NCBI RefSeq assembly: GCF_035609205.1 | Contig: NZ_CP141184.1 | Span: 5,339,001-5,403,000, forward strand | From: Hymenobacter sp. GOD-10R | GTDB lineage: Bacteria > Bacteroidota > Bacteroidia > Cytophagales > Hymenobacteraceae | Direction: 5' to 3' | DNA: 64,000 bases | Part shown: positions 45,059 to 53,001 of the stretch, in pieces | Layout: every line of letters starts with the position of its first letter | How positions within the stretch are numbered: position 1 is the first letter of the stretch | Notes under the pieces: model-generated | Databases searched by the model: none | What the model saw: only the letters and a program-made list of their open reading frames with translations | Told to the model about the DNA's origin: nothing | Program-made: the position numbers and the translations under genes

Positions 45059-45493
45059 ATGGAAACCACCCACCATTTCCCCTCCTCCGCTCCCATCGCT
45101 CATCGGCAAATAGGGCTAGGTATTACCCGCATTGGGCTAGGCGTTTTTTTGCTGATTAAAGGCTTGCTGTTCGCGGAGTACGCCTCGGAGGTATTCCGGA
45201 TAGTAAGCGCTACGCCTTTCTTATCCGGCCACTACAGCAAAGCGACCATGATGGCGGGCGTGATGCACATCGTGGGCGGCACGATGATAGCCGTTGGATA
45301 TCAAACTCGCATAGCCGCACTACTGCAAATTCCTATTCTGCTGGGGGCTGTGTTTCTGGTTAATATGCAGCAAGGTATCCGCCTCGACAACATGGAACTC
45401 TGGGTTTCTACCGTCGTGCTGGCGCTGCTACTGCTCATCCTGATCATGGGTGCCGGGCGGCCTTCCTTCGACGCTACCCTAGGTCACGAATAA
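45059..45493 (+). CDS. DoxX-family membrane protein
   Basis: A 144-residue inner-membrane protein with four predicted helices (about 20-40, 60-85, 85-110 and 115-135) and the DoxX-like start GLGITRIGLGVFLLIKG. The family is linked to quinone or thiol oxidation and stress, but the role of most members is unknown. The gene stands alone and is followed by a strong hairpin terminator shared with the M28 peptidase gene. Confidence 0.8.
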   Translation: METTHHFPSSAPIAHRQIGLGITRIGLGVFLLIKGLLFAEYASEVFRIVSATPFLSGHYSKATMMAGVMHIVGGTMIAVGYQTRIAALLQIPILLGAVFLVNMQQGIRLDNMELWVSTVVLALLLLILIMGAGRPSFDATLGHE

Positions 45494-45525
45494 CCCCGCT
45501 TGCTACCTAGCAAGCCCTTAACGCC

Positions 45526-45571
45526 AAAGCGCGAAGACGATGTGCTATAACTAGCATCGTCTTCGCGCTTT
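45526..45571. terminator. Bidirectional hairpin terminator
   Basis: AAAGCGCGAAGACGATG (45526-45542) pairs perfectly with its complement at 45555-45571, with A and T runs on the two flanks. It lies between the convergent DoxX and M28 genes. Confidence 0.88.
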
Positions 45572-45593
45572 TTGCTTGCGTCGTGGCGTGCGT

Positions 45594-47105
45594 TTATCGC
45601 TCCAACTTAAAATCCTTATCCGGCGCGGGGCGTTGGTCGCGGTTGGCTACTGCCCAGCCCGTCAAGTAAATCCAGCGCGTCACGTTGGTCAGCTTGGCTA
45701 CGTTGATGCGCTCGGGCTCGTCTTTGGGCGTGTGATAGTCTTTGTGCAGCAGCGTGGTGTAGCAGATGGCCGGAATACCTAGCTTGGCATACGGCAGGTG
45801 GTCGCTGCGGAAATACCAGCCCTCGGGGTGCGTGGGCTTGTCCCACAGGGTATCGAGCTTGAATTTCGGCCCGGCCTGGTTGGCGTTCATTGCGAGGCTC
45901 ACCAGATCGGCGGAGTTGCGGTGGGGTCGTTGCGAGCCGAGCAGCGCGGCGCTGTCAGGGGCGTTGCGGCCAATCATTTCGGCATTGAGCACGGCCACAA
46001 TGGCCTCGCGCGGCACCGTGGGCTTCTCCGAGTAATAGTACGAGCCAAGGAGCCCGCGCTCCTCAGCCCCATGGAACACAAACAAGCCTGTGCGCCGGGC
46101 TGGCTTTTTCACGAAGGCACGCATCACGGCCAGCGTACCGGCGCAGCCGGTGGCATTGTCGTCGGCGCCGTTCCAGATGGAGTCGCCCGCTATGGCTTTG
46201 CGCACGCCGTCGTGGTCTTGGTGGGTGCTGAACAGTACGTATTCGTTTTTGAGCTTGGCATCGGTGCCAGGCACTTTCGCCACAATGTTTACAGATGGAT
46301 AGGTGAAGCTCTCCACCTCGATGTTGGCCACGAGTTGCTGACCAGCTTGCTGCACCCAGGCTAGGTCCGTAGTGGGCAACCAGATGGTTGGAGCTTGCGC
46401 AACAACCCGAGTAGTAGCCGCACCGGGCAGGCTGTAACGGCCCCGCTCATAGCTAGTGCTCCAGTGCTCAAACAGATCTTGCGCCCGCGCGTCGGATACG
46501 TATACTACGGCCACAGCGCCGGCCTTCACCAGCTCGGCCGACCGGTCGCGCATCGTGGCGGTCATGTAGCGGCGGAAGCTCAGGTCGGCTGGCCCCGTGC
46601 CCGAGAACAGGATGGCCACGGCTTTGCCTTTGATGTCGACCTTGGCTAGGTCGGCGGGTGTGCCGGTGCCCACGTACACCAGCGGCGCATTCACGGTAGC
46701 TTTGCCGGGGGCGAGCACAAAGGCATCCTGGCCGTGGGTCAGCTTATGGTTACCAATGCTGATCTGGCTGGCTTTGGTGATGCGGGTATGCTGGATGTGA
46801 AAGAACTGAAAATACGTGCCGTCGTCGCCGGCGGGCTGCGCCCCGATAGCGCGCATTTGCTCGGCAATCCAGGCGGAAGCTCGTAGCTCATCGAGTGTGC
46901 CGCCTTCGCGGCCACGGAAATGGTCGCCGCCGAGGGCAAACAAGTCGCTTTTCACGTCACTCTCGCGAATAGCGCTCAGCGCATTGGCTGAGGTAGTGGC
47001 TTTGCTGGTTGTAGCCGTCTTTTTCTGAGCTACTCCACTGAGCGGCAAAGCTAGGCTCAAGCTCGCCAGCAGCCACTTGGCAGTGATTTGGTTGAGGTAT
47101 TTCAT
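45594..47105 (-). CDS. Exported M28-family metallopeptidase with PA domain
   Basis: A 503-residue exported zinc aminopeptidase-like enzyme (signal peptide ends SGVAQ). A protease-associated insert (about 125-245, VYVGTGTPADLAKVDIKGKA) precedes the M28 core. Zinc ligands and catalytic acids fall in STHQDHDG, NGADDNATG, FHGAEERGLLGS and the late HTPKDEPE. The co-catalytic site is complete. It would trim N-terminal residues or dipeptides from peptides in the periplasm or outside. Family 2 palindrome directly upstream. Confidence 0.9.
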   Translation of the reverse strand: MKYLNQITAKWLLASLSLALPLSGVAQKKTATTSKATTSANALSAIRESDVKSDLFALGGDHFRGREGGTLDELRASAWIAEQMRAIGAQPAGDDGTYFQFFHIQHTRITKASQISIGNHKLTHGQDAFVLAPGKATVNAPLVYVGTGTPADLAKVDIKGKAVAILFSGTGPADLSFRRYMTATMRDRSAELVKAGAVAVVYVSDARAQDLFEHWSTSYERGRYSLPGAATTRVVAQAPTIWLPTTDLAWVQQAGQQLVANIEVESFTYPSVNIVAKVPGTDAKLKNEYVLFSTHQDHDGVRKAIAGDSIWNGADDNATGCAGTLAVMRAFVKKPARRTGLFVFHGAEERGLLGSYYYSEKPTVPREAIVAVLNAEMIGRNAPDSAALLGSQRPHRNSADLVSLAMNANQAGPKFKLDTLWDKPTHPEGWYFRSDHLPYAKLGIPAICYTTLLHKDYHTPKDEPERINVAKLTNVTRWIYLTGWAVANRDQRPAPDKDFKLER

Positions 47106-47151
47106 GCGTGAGGGGAAAGAATAGGTTTGTAAATAGCACTTAAGGCGATTA

Positions 47152-47250
47152 TAGCGCGAAGCTCCCGCTTCGCGTGCCGTTGAACGACTGGCACCTAGGT
47201 CGTGCTAGCTTTATCGTTCAACGAGGCACGAAGCGGGAGCTTCGCGCTAC
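47152..47250. repeat. Family 2 palindromic repeat, second full copy
   Basis: Arms starting TAGCGCGAAGCTCCCGCTTCGCG and ending with the complement; each arm holds a 7-base hairpin GCGAAGC-TCCC-GCTTCGC. The centre keeps GTTGAACGACT. Compared with the copy at 21731, compensating base changes keep the pairing (CCAG to CCCG), a sign of structure conservation or recent spread of variants. Confidence 0.88.
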
Positions 47251-47280
47251 AACGTTCTGACGAGGCGCGCTATGGCCGCC

Positions 47281-49479
47281 TTACAGCTCACCCGGATGAT
47301 ACGTTTTCTCGGCGTGTTGGCGCACGTCTTCCGGGTAAAATAGTACGTCTTTGAAGTTTTCTTCGCAGTACAAAGCCGCCTGATCCGTGAAGTGGGGGGA
47401 GTTTGGGCTGCTGCTTTCGCCGCCCGTGAGCACCGACCTAGCTTTGATGCGCGGCCCAAACTCGACTACCGCAATAAAGCTGTTGCCGACGGTGCCGTAA
47501 CGCTTCTTCGTGCCGGGCTGCGTCTTGGCGCCAAACGCCGCCAACGAGCCCCACGCCGACGAGGTGAAAGCCACCGGCAAGCTAGGTTTCTGGTCGTCAT
47601 AGGTTTCCTCGATGTTGCCGGTCAGCCGCTGGAAGCGGTTTACTTCGCCCCAAGGCATTTGCCAGGTGCCAAAGTCGCGGGTTAGCTCGTCGAGGGTTTC
47701 TTGCAGCGCTGTTACCTTTTCCTGCGGATTGGTATTGCGAATAGTAAAGCTCGTGAAGGAAATATAATCCAGCTTCTGATCGGCGGGTACGCGGCCGCGC
47801 GCCAGGCGCTGCAACCGTTCCGCCCAGTAAATAGCCAGGGTTTGGGCCACGGAAGTTTTGCTGTAGCGCTTGTCCCAGTCGCGCAGTAGCTTCATGGCTT
47901 CTACCACCTCGCCTTGGGGCGGATTGGTGCCATCCGATACCGATTGAAAGTCCGAAGCCAAGGCAGGAATCAACTCCTGGAAGGCTGCTAGGTACGGGTC
48001 TTTCGCCGCTGCAATTAGCGTATCCAGCGTAAATACCTGCTTCCGGCTTAGCACGCGCACAGCATTGATGCCCCGGTAATTTTCGGCGTCGGGGGCCATG
48101 TACATAGGGTACTGCTGCTTCGAGGGGCTGCTCGGCCCCGACACGGTGAACGGCGTCGAGTTGCAGTTCTGAATCCAGCCGCTGACGGGGTTATGCACCT
48201 GCACCAACTCTTCCACTTTATGCAGCCCCTGCCATTCGGTCTTGGGGTTGCTGCCATCCACGGGCTGACTCCAATCGAAGCTAGGGTCACGCTTGGGCAT
48301 GAAGTTGCCGTGCCAATAGGCAATAGTGCCTTTGCTATCGGCAAACACGGTGTTGTTGGAGGCGTTGCCGTTCAGCTTCATCACTTCCTTGAAGCTCGCG
48401 TAGTCGGTAGCCTTGGTGCGCAGGTACGACTGCTCCAGGGCTTCCAGTGGCGTATCCATCATACGCACTGTCATCCACTTGTTATCGGCTTGCTGGCCCA
48501 CTACCGGGCCGTGGTGCGTGCGGTAAGTAGTAAATTCCTTGCGTAGCGTTTTGCCGTCTTGCTTGTAGGCCAGGCTCATTTTCTGCACCTGCACGGGCCG
48601 CAGCTTCTTACCGTAGCGATAATAGAATTTGCCGTCTTTCTCCTCGATGGTTTCCAAGTACTCATCCATGGAGTCGGCGTTGCTAGACGTGTGCATCCAG
48701 CCGCAGTTCGGGTTGAAGCCTTGGTAGACAAAGAACTGCCCCCAGGTCACGGCACCGTACGCGTTCAGGCCTTGTTCGCTCGTCACTTGTACCTCAGGCC
48801 GGAAGTAGAACGAGGTGTGCGGATTGATCAGCAACATGGCGTGGCCGGTGGCTGTTTTGGCAGGCGCAATGGCAAAGCCATTCGAGCCCACAGGCTCCCG
48901 ATCTAGCTTCTCAAAGTCATTATTGATCCACGAGGTCGATTTGCGCTGGCCGTAGAACGCCTTCATCCGCTCCAGCGGCACCACGCTGATATTGCCGCCA
49001 ATGCTGCCTTCGCTAAACATGAGCGGCATCCACGGCTCAAACCGCGTCAGCAGCTTGGGCTTCACAGTGGGGTGCGTGTAGAGGTAGTAGTTGGTGCCGG
49101 CAGCAAAGGCATCGAGCAGCTGCTTCATCCAAGCTGGGCTTTTCTTATAAATCGCAATGGCCTGGGTGCTGTCGAGAAAGAGCCTAGCTCGCAAGTCGTT
49201 GTACAAGCCCGCTTCGCCCTGCACCTCCGCCAAGCGCCCGATGTTGGTGATGTAATTGTCTTCAACGCGGGCAAAATCGTCTTCGCACTGCACGTAGAGC
49301 AAGCCAAAGACGGCGTCGGCGTCGGTCTTGCCGTACACGTGCGGCACGCCCCAGTTGTCGCGCACAACGGAAATCTGCTTGGCTTGCTGCTGCCAGCGGG
49401 CAATTTCTTCAGGTTTGAAGGCTTGCGCCTGCGCACCAGCGGCACACAACAGCAGACCTAGGGTAAGAAAAGAACGCAT
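47281..49479 (-). CDS. Penicillin-acylase-family N-terminal-nucleophile hydrolase
   Basis: A 732-residue exported Ntn hydrolase (signal peptide ends AQAQ). The alpha chain would run to about residue 198, where autoproteolysis before Ser199 (EPVGSNGFA) frees the nucleophile. The segment before the cut and the beta chain, including YGAVTWGQFFVYQGFNPN and RTHHGPVV, are typical. Members split amide bonds of beta-lactams, acyl-homoserine lactones or acylated amino acids; the substrate is not decidable. A quorum-quenching role is possible. It is preceded by the bPH-type gene on the opposite strand. Confidence 0.9.
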   Translation of the reverse strand: MRSFLTLGLLLCAAGAQAQAFKPEEIARWQQQAKQISVVRDNWGVPHVYGKTDADAVFGLLYVQCEDDFARVEDNYITNIGRLAEVQGEAGLYNDLRARLFLDSTQAIAIYKKSPAWMKQLLDAFAAGTNYYLYTHPTVKPKLLTRFEPWMPLMFSEGSIGGNISVVPLERMKAFYGQRKSTSWINNDFEKLDREPVGSNGFAIAPAKTATGHAMLLINPHTSFYFRPEVQVTSEQGLNAYGAVTWGQFFVYQGFNPNCGWMHTSSNADSMDEYLETIEEKDGKFYYRYGKKLRPVQVQKMSLAYKQDGKTLRKEFTTYRTHHGPVVGQQADNKWMTVRMMDTPLEALEQSYLRTKATDYASFKEVMKLNGNASNNTVFADSKGTIAYWHGNFMPKRDPSFDWSQPVDGSNPKTEWQGLHKVEELVQVHNPVSGWIQNCNSTPFTVSGPSSPSKQQYPMYMAPDAENYRGINAVRVLSRKQVFTLDTLIAAAKDPYLAAFQELIPALASDFQSVSDGTNPPQGEVVEAMKLLRDWDKRYSKTSVAQTLAIYWAERLQRLARGRVPADQKLDYISFTSFTIRNTNPQEKVTALQETLDELTRDFGTWQMPWGEVNRFQRLTGNIEETYDDQKPSLPVAFTSSAWGSLAAFGAKTQPGTKKRYGTVGNSFIAVVEFGPRIKARSVLTGGESSSPNSPHFTDQAALYCEENFKDVLFYPEDVRQHAEKTYHPGEL

Positions 49480-49587
49480 TAGGTACAGGGTAAAGAGCGA
49501 AAAAGGAACTTCATCAGAAGCGTATCAACGATAGGTTGATGCGCTAACTTACTGGCAATATCGTCTCTCACCAATCCACGCAGCTAC

Positions 49588-49935
49588 ATGATCGACGTCA
49601 GCAAGGAAAGCAATAGCATCTTATTCAACGTGAAAGGCCTGCACAAACTCTGGGCATTCAAGAGCCAGCTCCAGATTCCGGCAGCCCATATTCGCGGGGT
49701 GCGCCAGGACCCGGAAGCCCTCAAAGGCTGGTGGAAAGGCTGGCGGTTGCCCGGCACGAACGTTCCCGGCCTCATCACCGCCGGTACGTTCTTGAAAGAC
49801 GACCGCCGTATTTTCTGGGACGTTCACAACGAAGACAACGCCGTCATCATTGACCTAGAGCACGACGACTACGATCAGCTCATCATCGAAGTAGCAGACC
49901 CGGCAGCAGTGATTAAGCTGCTCTCGGTGGCATAA
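49588..49935 (+). CDS. Small conserved protein, PH-like fold
   Basis: A 115-residue cytoplasmic protein with strand-rich sequence (ILFNVKGLHKLWAF, IRGVRQDPE, GTFLKDDRRIFWDVH, NAVIIDLEHDDYDQLIIEV), which resembles bacterial PH-like or permease-C-like small domains seen as stand-alone proteins. Role unknown. It is divergent from the acylase gene and followed by a family 1 palindrome. Confidence 0.75.
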   Translation: MIDVSKESNSILFNVKGLHKLWAFKSQLQIPAAHIRGVRQDPEALKGWWKGWRLPGTNVPGLITAGTFLKDDRRIFWDVHNEDNAVIIDLEHDDYDQLIIEVADPAAVIKLLSVA

Positions 49936-49950
49936 GGCAAACCCTTAGAA

Positions 49951-50039
49951 CGTCATGCTGAGCTTGTCGAAGCATCTCTACCGCAGTACTAATCAAGTTA
50001 CTTTGGCAGTAGAAATGCTTCGACAAGCTCAGCATGACG
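49951..50039. repeat. Family 1 palindromic repeat, copy d
   Basis: Perfect 25-base arms (49951-49975 and 50015-50039), identical in sequence to the inner part of copy c at 23297 over CGTCATGCTGAGCTTGTCG, with a partly diverged centre. It lies between convergent genes. Confidence 0.92.
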
Positions 50040-50064
50040 ACCTTTTTAGAAGACCTAGCTTCCG

Positions 50065-51936
50065 CTACTTCGCTGCCCACTTATTATCCTTATCATTGGC
50101 ATCCACGAAGATGCCGCCGGCTAGCTCAATGGACTTCACCGTTTTCTTTGCGTTCAGCGGCACGGTGGCGTGGCGCGGGTCGGCTTGCCAGATGGCGGGG
50201 GTTTGATGCAATGTTTCGTTGCTGCCGTCGGTGTAAGCCACTTTCACATCCACGGGCACCGCAAAGCCGCCAATGTTTTGGATGGTGACCGAAGGCTTTT
50301 TCTTCGCCTGATCAACCTTCTCCACGGCTAGGTCGATGTAGTAGTTGGTGAAAAACCAGTTGTTGAAAAACCACGTCAGGTCCTTACCTGAGGCGTTGCT
50401 CATCGAGTTGAAGTAGTCCCACGGTATGGGGTGTTTGCCGTGCCAGCGGTTCATGTATTCGTGCAGGCACTTTTTGAACAGCTCATCCCCGAGCATATCC
50501 TTCAGAGCTAGGTAGCTGATGGAAGGCTTGCCGTAGGCATTGGTGCCGGCGCCGCGCTTCAGCTCATCGGCCGGCGTGATGGTGGGCAGGTCTTGGTTAG
50601 CGGCCGGGTTGCTCACCCAGCCCATGCGAAACTGCCGGTACAGGGACTCAGCCTTCTGCTCGCCCCGCTCGACGCGCCCAATTAGCAGCTCAAACGTGGT
50701 GGCCCAACCTTCATCCATGAAAGGGTAGCGGCTCTCGTTGATGCCCATGTAGAATGGGAAGTAGGTGTGCGCGATTTCGTGGTCTTGCACAAACTGCGCA
50801 AACTCCATGTCCTCCTGCGGGCTGTCGTTCACCATCATGGGGTATTCCATGTCGGCAAAGCCTTGGAAGGCCGTCATCTTCGGGAACGGATAGGGTATGC
50901 CCGGCCAGTTGCGCGAAAACCACCCAAGGGCGTTCTGCCCAAACTTCACCGACGAGTGGAAGTCCTTGGTGGCATCAGCAAAGGCGGCCTGCATGCTAGC
51001 CCGGCGGTTGGTGGCAGGGTCCACGACCACGCTGGCGGCGTCCCACACATAATGGTCGCTCAGGCCTAGGGTCACGTCGGAGATGTCGTTGGCCTTCCAC
51101 ACCCAAGTGTTCATCGCAGCCTGATTGGTGATGCTCTTTTTAGCTAGGTCGGCCGCCGTGGCTACGTGAATAACCTCGTCGCTGGTCATGGATTGCTCCA
51201 GGCGCTTGGCCGCCGCGGGTTGGAGCACCTGCTGGGGGTTTTGCAAGGTACCCGTGGCCCACACGATGTAGTTGGCCGGCACCTGCACCCGCAAGGTGTA
51301 GTCGTTGAAATCGTTGTAAAACTCCTTGCTGTCCGTGAATGCAATCCGGTCCCAGCCGGCATAGTCGTCGTACACGGCCACGCGGGGGTAGAAATACGCC
51401 AGGAAGTAGGTGGTGGGGTCTATCATGCCCTCGCGCCCGCTCTGCTTCGAAATGGGGAAGTGCCAGGTTACCTGCATCCGCACGGAGTCGTGGGGCAGCA
51501 GCGGTTTGGCCATGGGCACAATCTTGATGGTGGCGGGACCCTGCCAAGCCGTAGGCCGCGCCTGCCCAGCCACGCTGAACGAATCAATCTCGACGCCGGA
51601 GGTCAGGTAGTCGGGGCCGGCATCGCCGTCGCGGGCCGCGCCGGGCTGGTGGATGTTCTGGATGATACGGAACACCAGCGACTTGAGCGTATCAGGGCTG
51701 TGGTTGACGTACGTGATGGTTTCGCGGCCGCGAATGGAGCGGTCGGGCGGCATGGCCCGCACCGTAATGTCGTAGCGGGCGGTGTTTTGCCAGTAGTTTT
51801 TACCGGGCCGGCCATCGGGCGAGCGGGTACCCTTTTGGTACGCCCGCTGAATGTCGCGCGGCATGTACAAGGACTGCGCTTGCGTGTGAAGGGCCAACGC
51901 ACACAGCACCAGCAAGCAGCTAAAAAAACGAAGCAT
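50065..51936 (-). CDS. Exported M1-family aminopeptidase
   Basis: A 623-residue exported gluzincin. The ATG at 51936 opens a clear signal peptide (MLRFFSCLLVLCALALHTQA); the longer frame adds 30 residues without such features. The N-terminal beta domain (about 50-260) is followed by the catalytic domain: substrate motif FADMEYP (in the place of GAMEN), HEIAH at 386-390 and the third zinc ligand Glu409, 18 residues on. It would remove N-terminal residues from peptides in the periplasm. The C-terminal part is short, as in Bacteroidota members. Confidence 0.92.
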   Translation of the reverse strand: MLRFFSCLLVLCALALHTQAQSLYMPRDIQRAYQKGTRSPDGRPGKNYWQNTARYDITVRAMPPDRSIRGRETITYVNHSPDTLKSLVFRIIQNIHQPGAARDGDAGPDYLTSGVEIDSFSVAGQARPTAWQGPATIKIVPMAKPLLPHDSVRMQVTWHFPISKQSGREGMIDPTTYFLAYFYPRVAVYDDYAGWDRIAFTDSKEFYNDFNDYTLRVQVPANYIVWATGTLQNPQQVLQPAAAKRLEQSMTSDEVIHVATAADLAKKSITNQAAMNTWVWKANDISDVTLGLSDHYVWDAASVVVDPATNRRASMQAAFADATKDFHSSVKFGQNALGWFSRNWPGIPYPFPKMTAFQGFADMEYPMMVNDSPQEDMEFAQFVQDHEIAHTYFPFYMGINESRYPFMDEGWATTFELLIGRVERGEQKAESLYRQFRMGWVSNPAANQDLPTITPADELKRGAGTNAYGKPSISYLALKDMLGDELFKKCLHEYMNRWHGKHPIPWDYFNSMSNASGKDLTWFFNNWFFTNYYIDLAVEKVDQAKKKPSVTIQNIGGFAVPVDVKVAYTDGSNETLHQTPAIWQADPRHATVPLNAKKTVKSIELAGGIFVDANDKDNKWAAK

Positions 51937-52196
51937 AAACGTAAAACAGGTATGAGCTTGAGTCGGGAAACTACTCAAAGTCTCCGTAGCGGCTACAAAG
52001 GCTGCTTCTACGCTGTGTGGCGCCACCCGTGTACTTGGTGAATAGATAACGCAAACGTAATCAGCTTAGGGCTCCTAGCGTTTAGCTTTCCTCTACCTTC
52101 GGCGCACGTGCAAGCTTTTACTAACTTGTTTGCTCTTCTTATTTACTAGGCGCTCCTCCCCTACTACTCACCCTTATACCTAGGTGCTCTTTCCTT

Positions 52197-52919
52197 ATGA
52201 AAATAAAATCATTACTCGTATCTGCTACGCTCCTGCTAACCCTAGGTGCTTGTCAGAAAGACGCCAAAGAAGAAGCGCAACCTGAGTACGCCGACTGGTA
52301 TGCCCTGCGTGCCCCCGATGCCCGCGCGATTGAGGCCGTAACCGGCGATATCGACGGCACTTTGGTTATTACGACTCGCTACAAAGTTTATCAAACCACT
52401 GACCGCGGCCGCACGTGGCGCACCTGCAATTACCAGGAAATACACGGCGTCTTTGGCTTTTCCCAGCAGCAGGACACGCTTCTGCTCTTGACGAGCGGCC
52501 TAGGCAGCGCCTTCAGCAACTCCGCCACCGCTTACGCGGCGAGCCCCTCTCACTTTAGTCTGGATAAAGGCCTCACGTGGAAGCCCTACCGCAACTGGCG
52601 CTGGCGTGCGGACTTCGAGCCGAGAGTAGCCCTGAACCGCGTTACCACAGCGTCGGGTACAGAGTATAGCATCAACGTTCAGGAGGTACCAGCTTCGCCT
52701 CCATCAAATGGCATTTACCTCGAAACGGTTGGCATCAACACTTCCACAGGGCAGAAGCTGACGTTGCCTAATGAGCATCAGATCAATAGCCTGTACGTGG
52801 ATGCCAAGTCGCGGCTATACGTGGCGGCCTCAGCTCCCTTGTGCGGAAATGGGCAAAACTTCGCCTTTTGCGGCGAGCAAAATGGCGTGCTCTACGTGTC
52901 CAAAAAGCCTCAGCTATAA
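52197..52919 (+). CDS. Lipoprotein with BNR/Asp-box-like repeats
   Basis: A 240-residue lipoprotein (lipobox LTLGACQ, Cys19). One clear Asp-box-like motif is seen, TTDRGRTWRTC, and a second partial one, SLDKGLTWKPY, so a beta-propeller-like fold is likely. No enzyme residues recognised. It is a lone gene, followed by a very long hairpin. Confidence 0.75.
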   Translation: MKIKSLLVSATLLLTLGACQKDAKEEAQPEYADWYALRAPDARAIEAVTGDIDGTLVITTRYKVYQTTDRGRTWRTCNYQEIHGVFGFSQQQDTLLLLTSGLGSAFSNSATAYAASPSHFSLDKGLTWKPYRNWRWRADFEPRVALNRVTTASGTEYSINVQEVPASPPSNGIYLETVGINTSTGQKLTLPNEHQINSLYVDAKSRLYVAASAPLCGNGQNFAFCGEQNGVLYVSKKPQL

Positions 52920-52937
52920 TCAGCTTTAATTAAAAGC

Positions 52938-52987
52938 GTCGGGGGCTGACAAAACCACAATGGATTGTGGTTTTGTCAGCCCCCGAC
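52938..52987. terminator. 23-base perfect hairpin between convergent genes
   Basis: A perfect 23-base stem (52938-52960 with 52965-52987) with a 4-base loop TGGA. The T run that a Rho-independent terminator needs lies inside the stem rather than after it. Position between convergent stops still suggests termination or transcript protection. Confidence 0.65.
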
Positions 52988-53001
52988 ATACCTAGCTTAG
53001 T

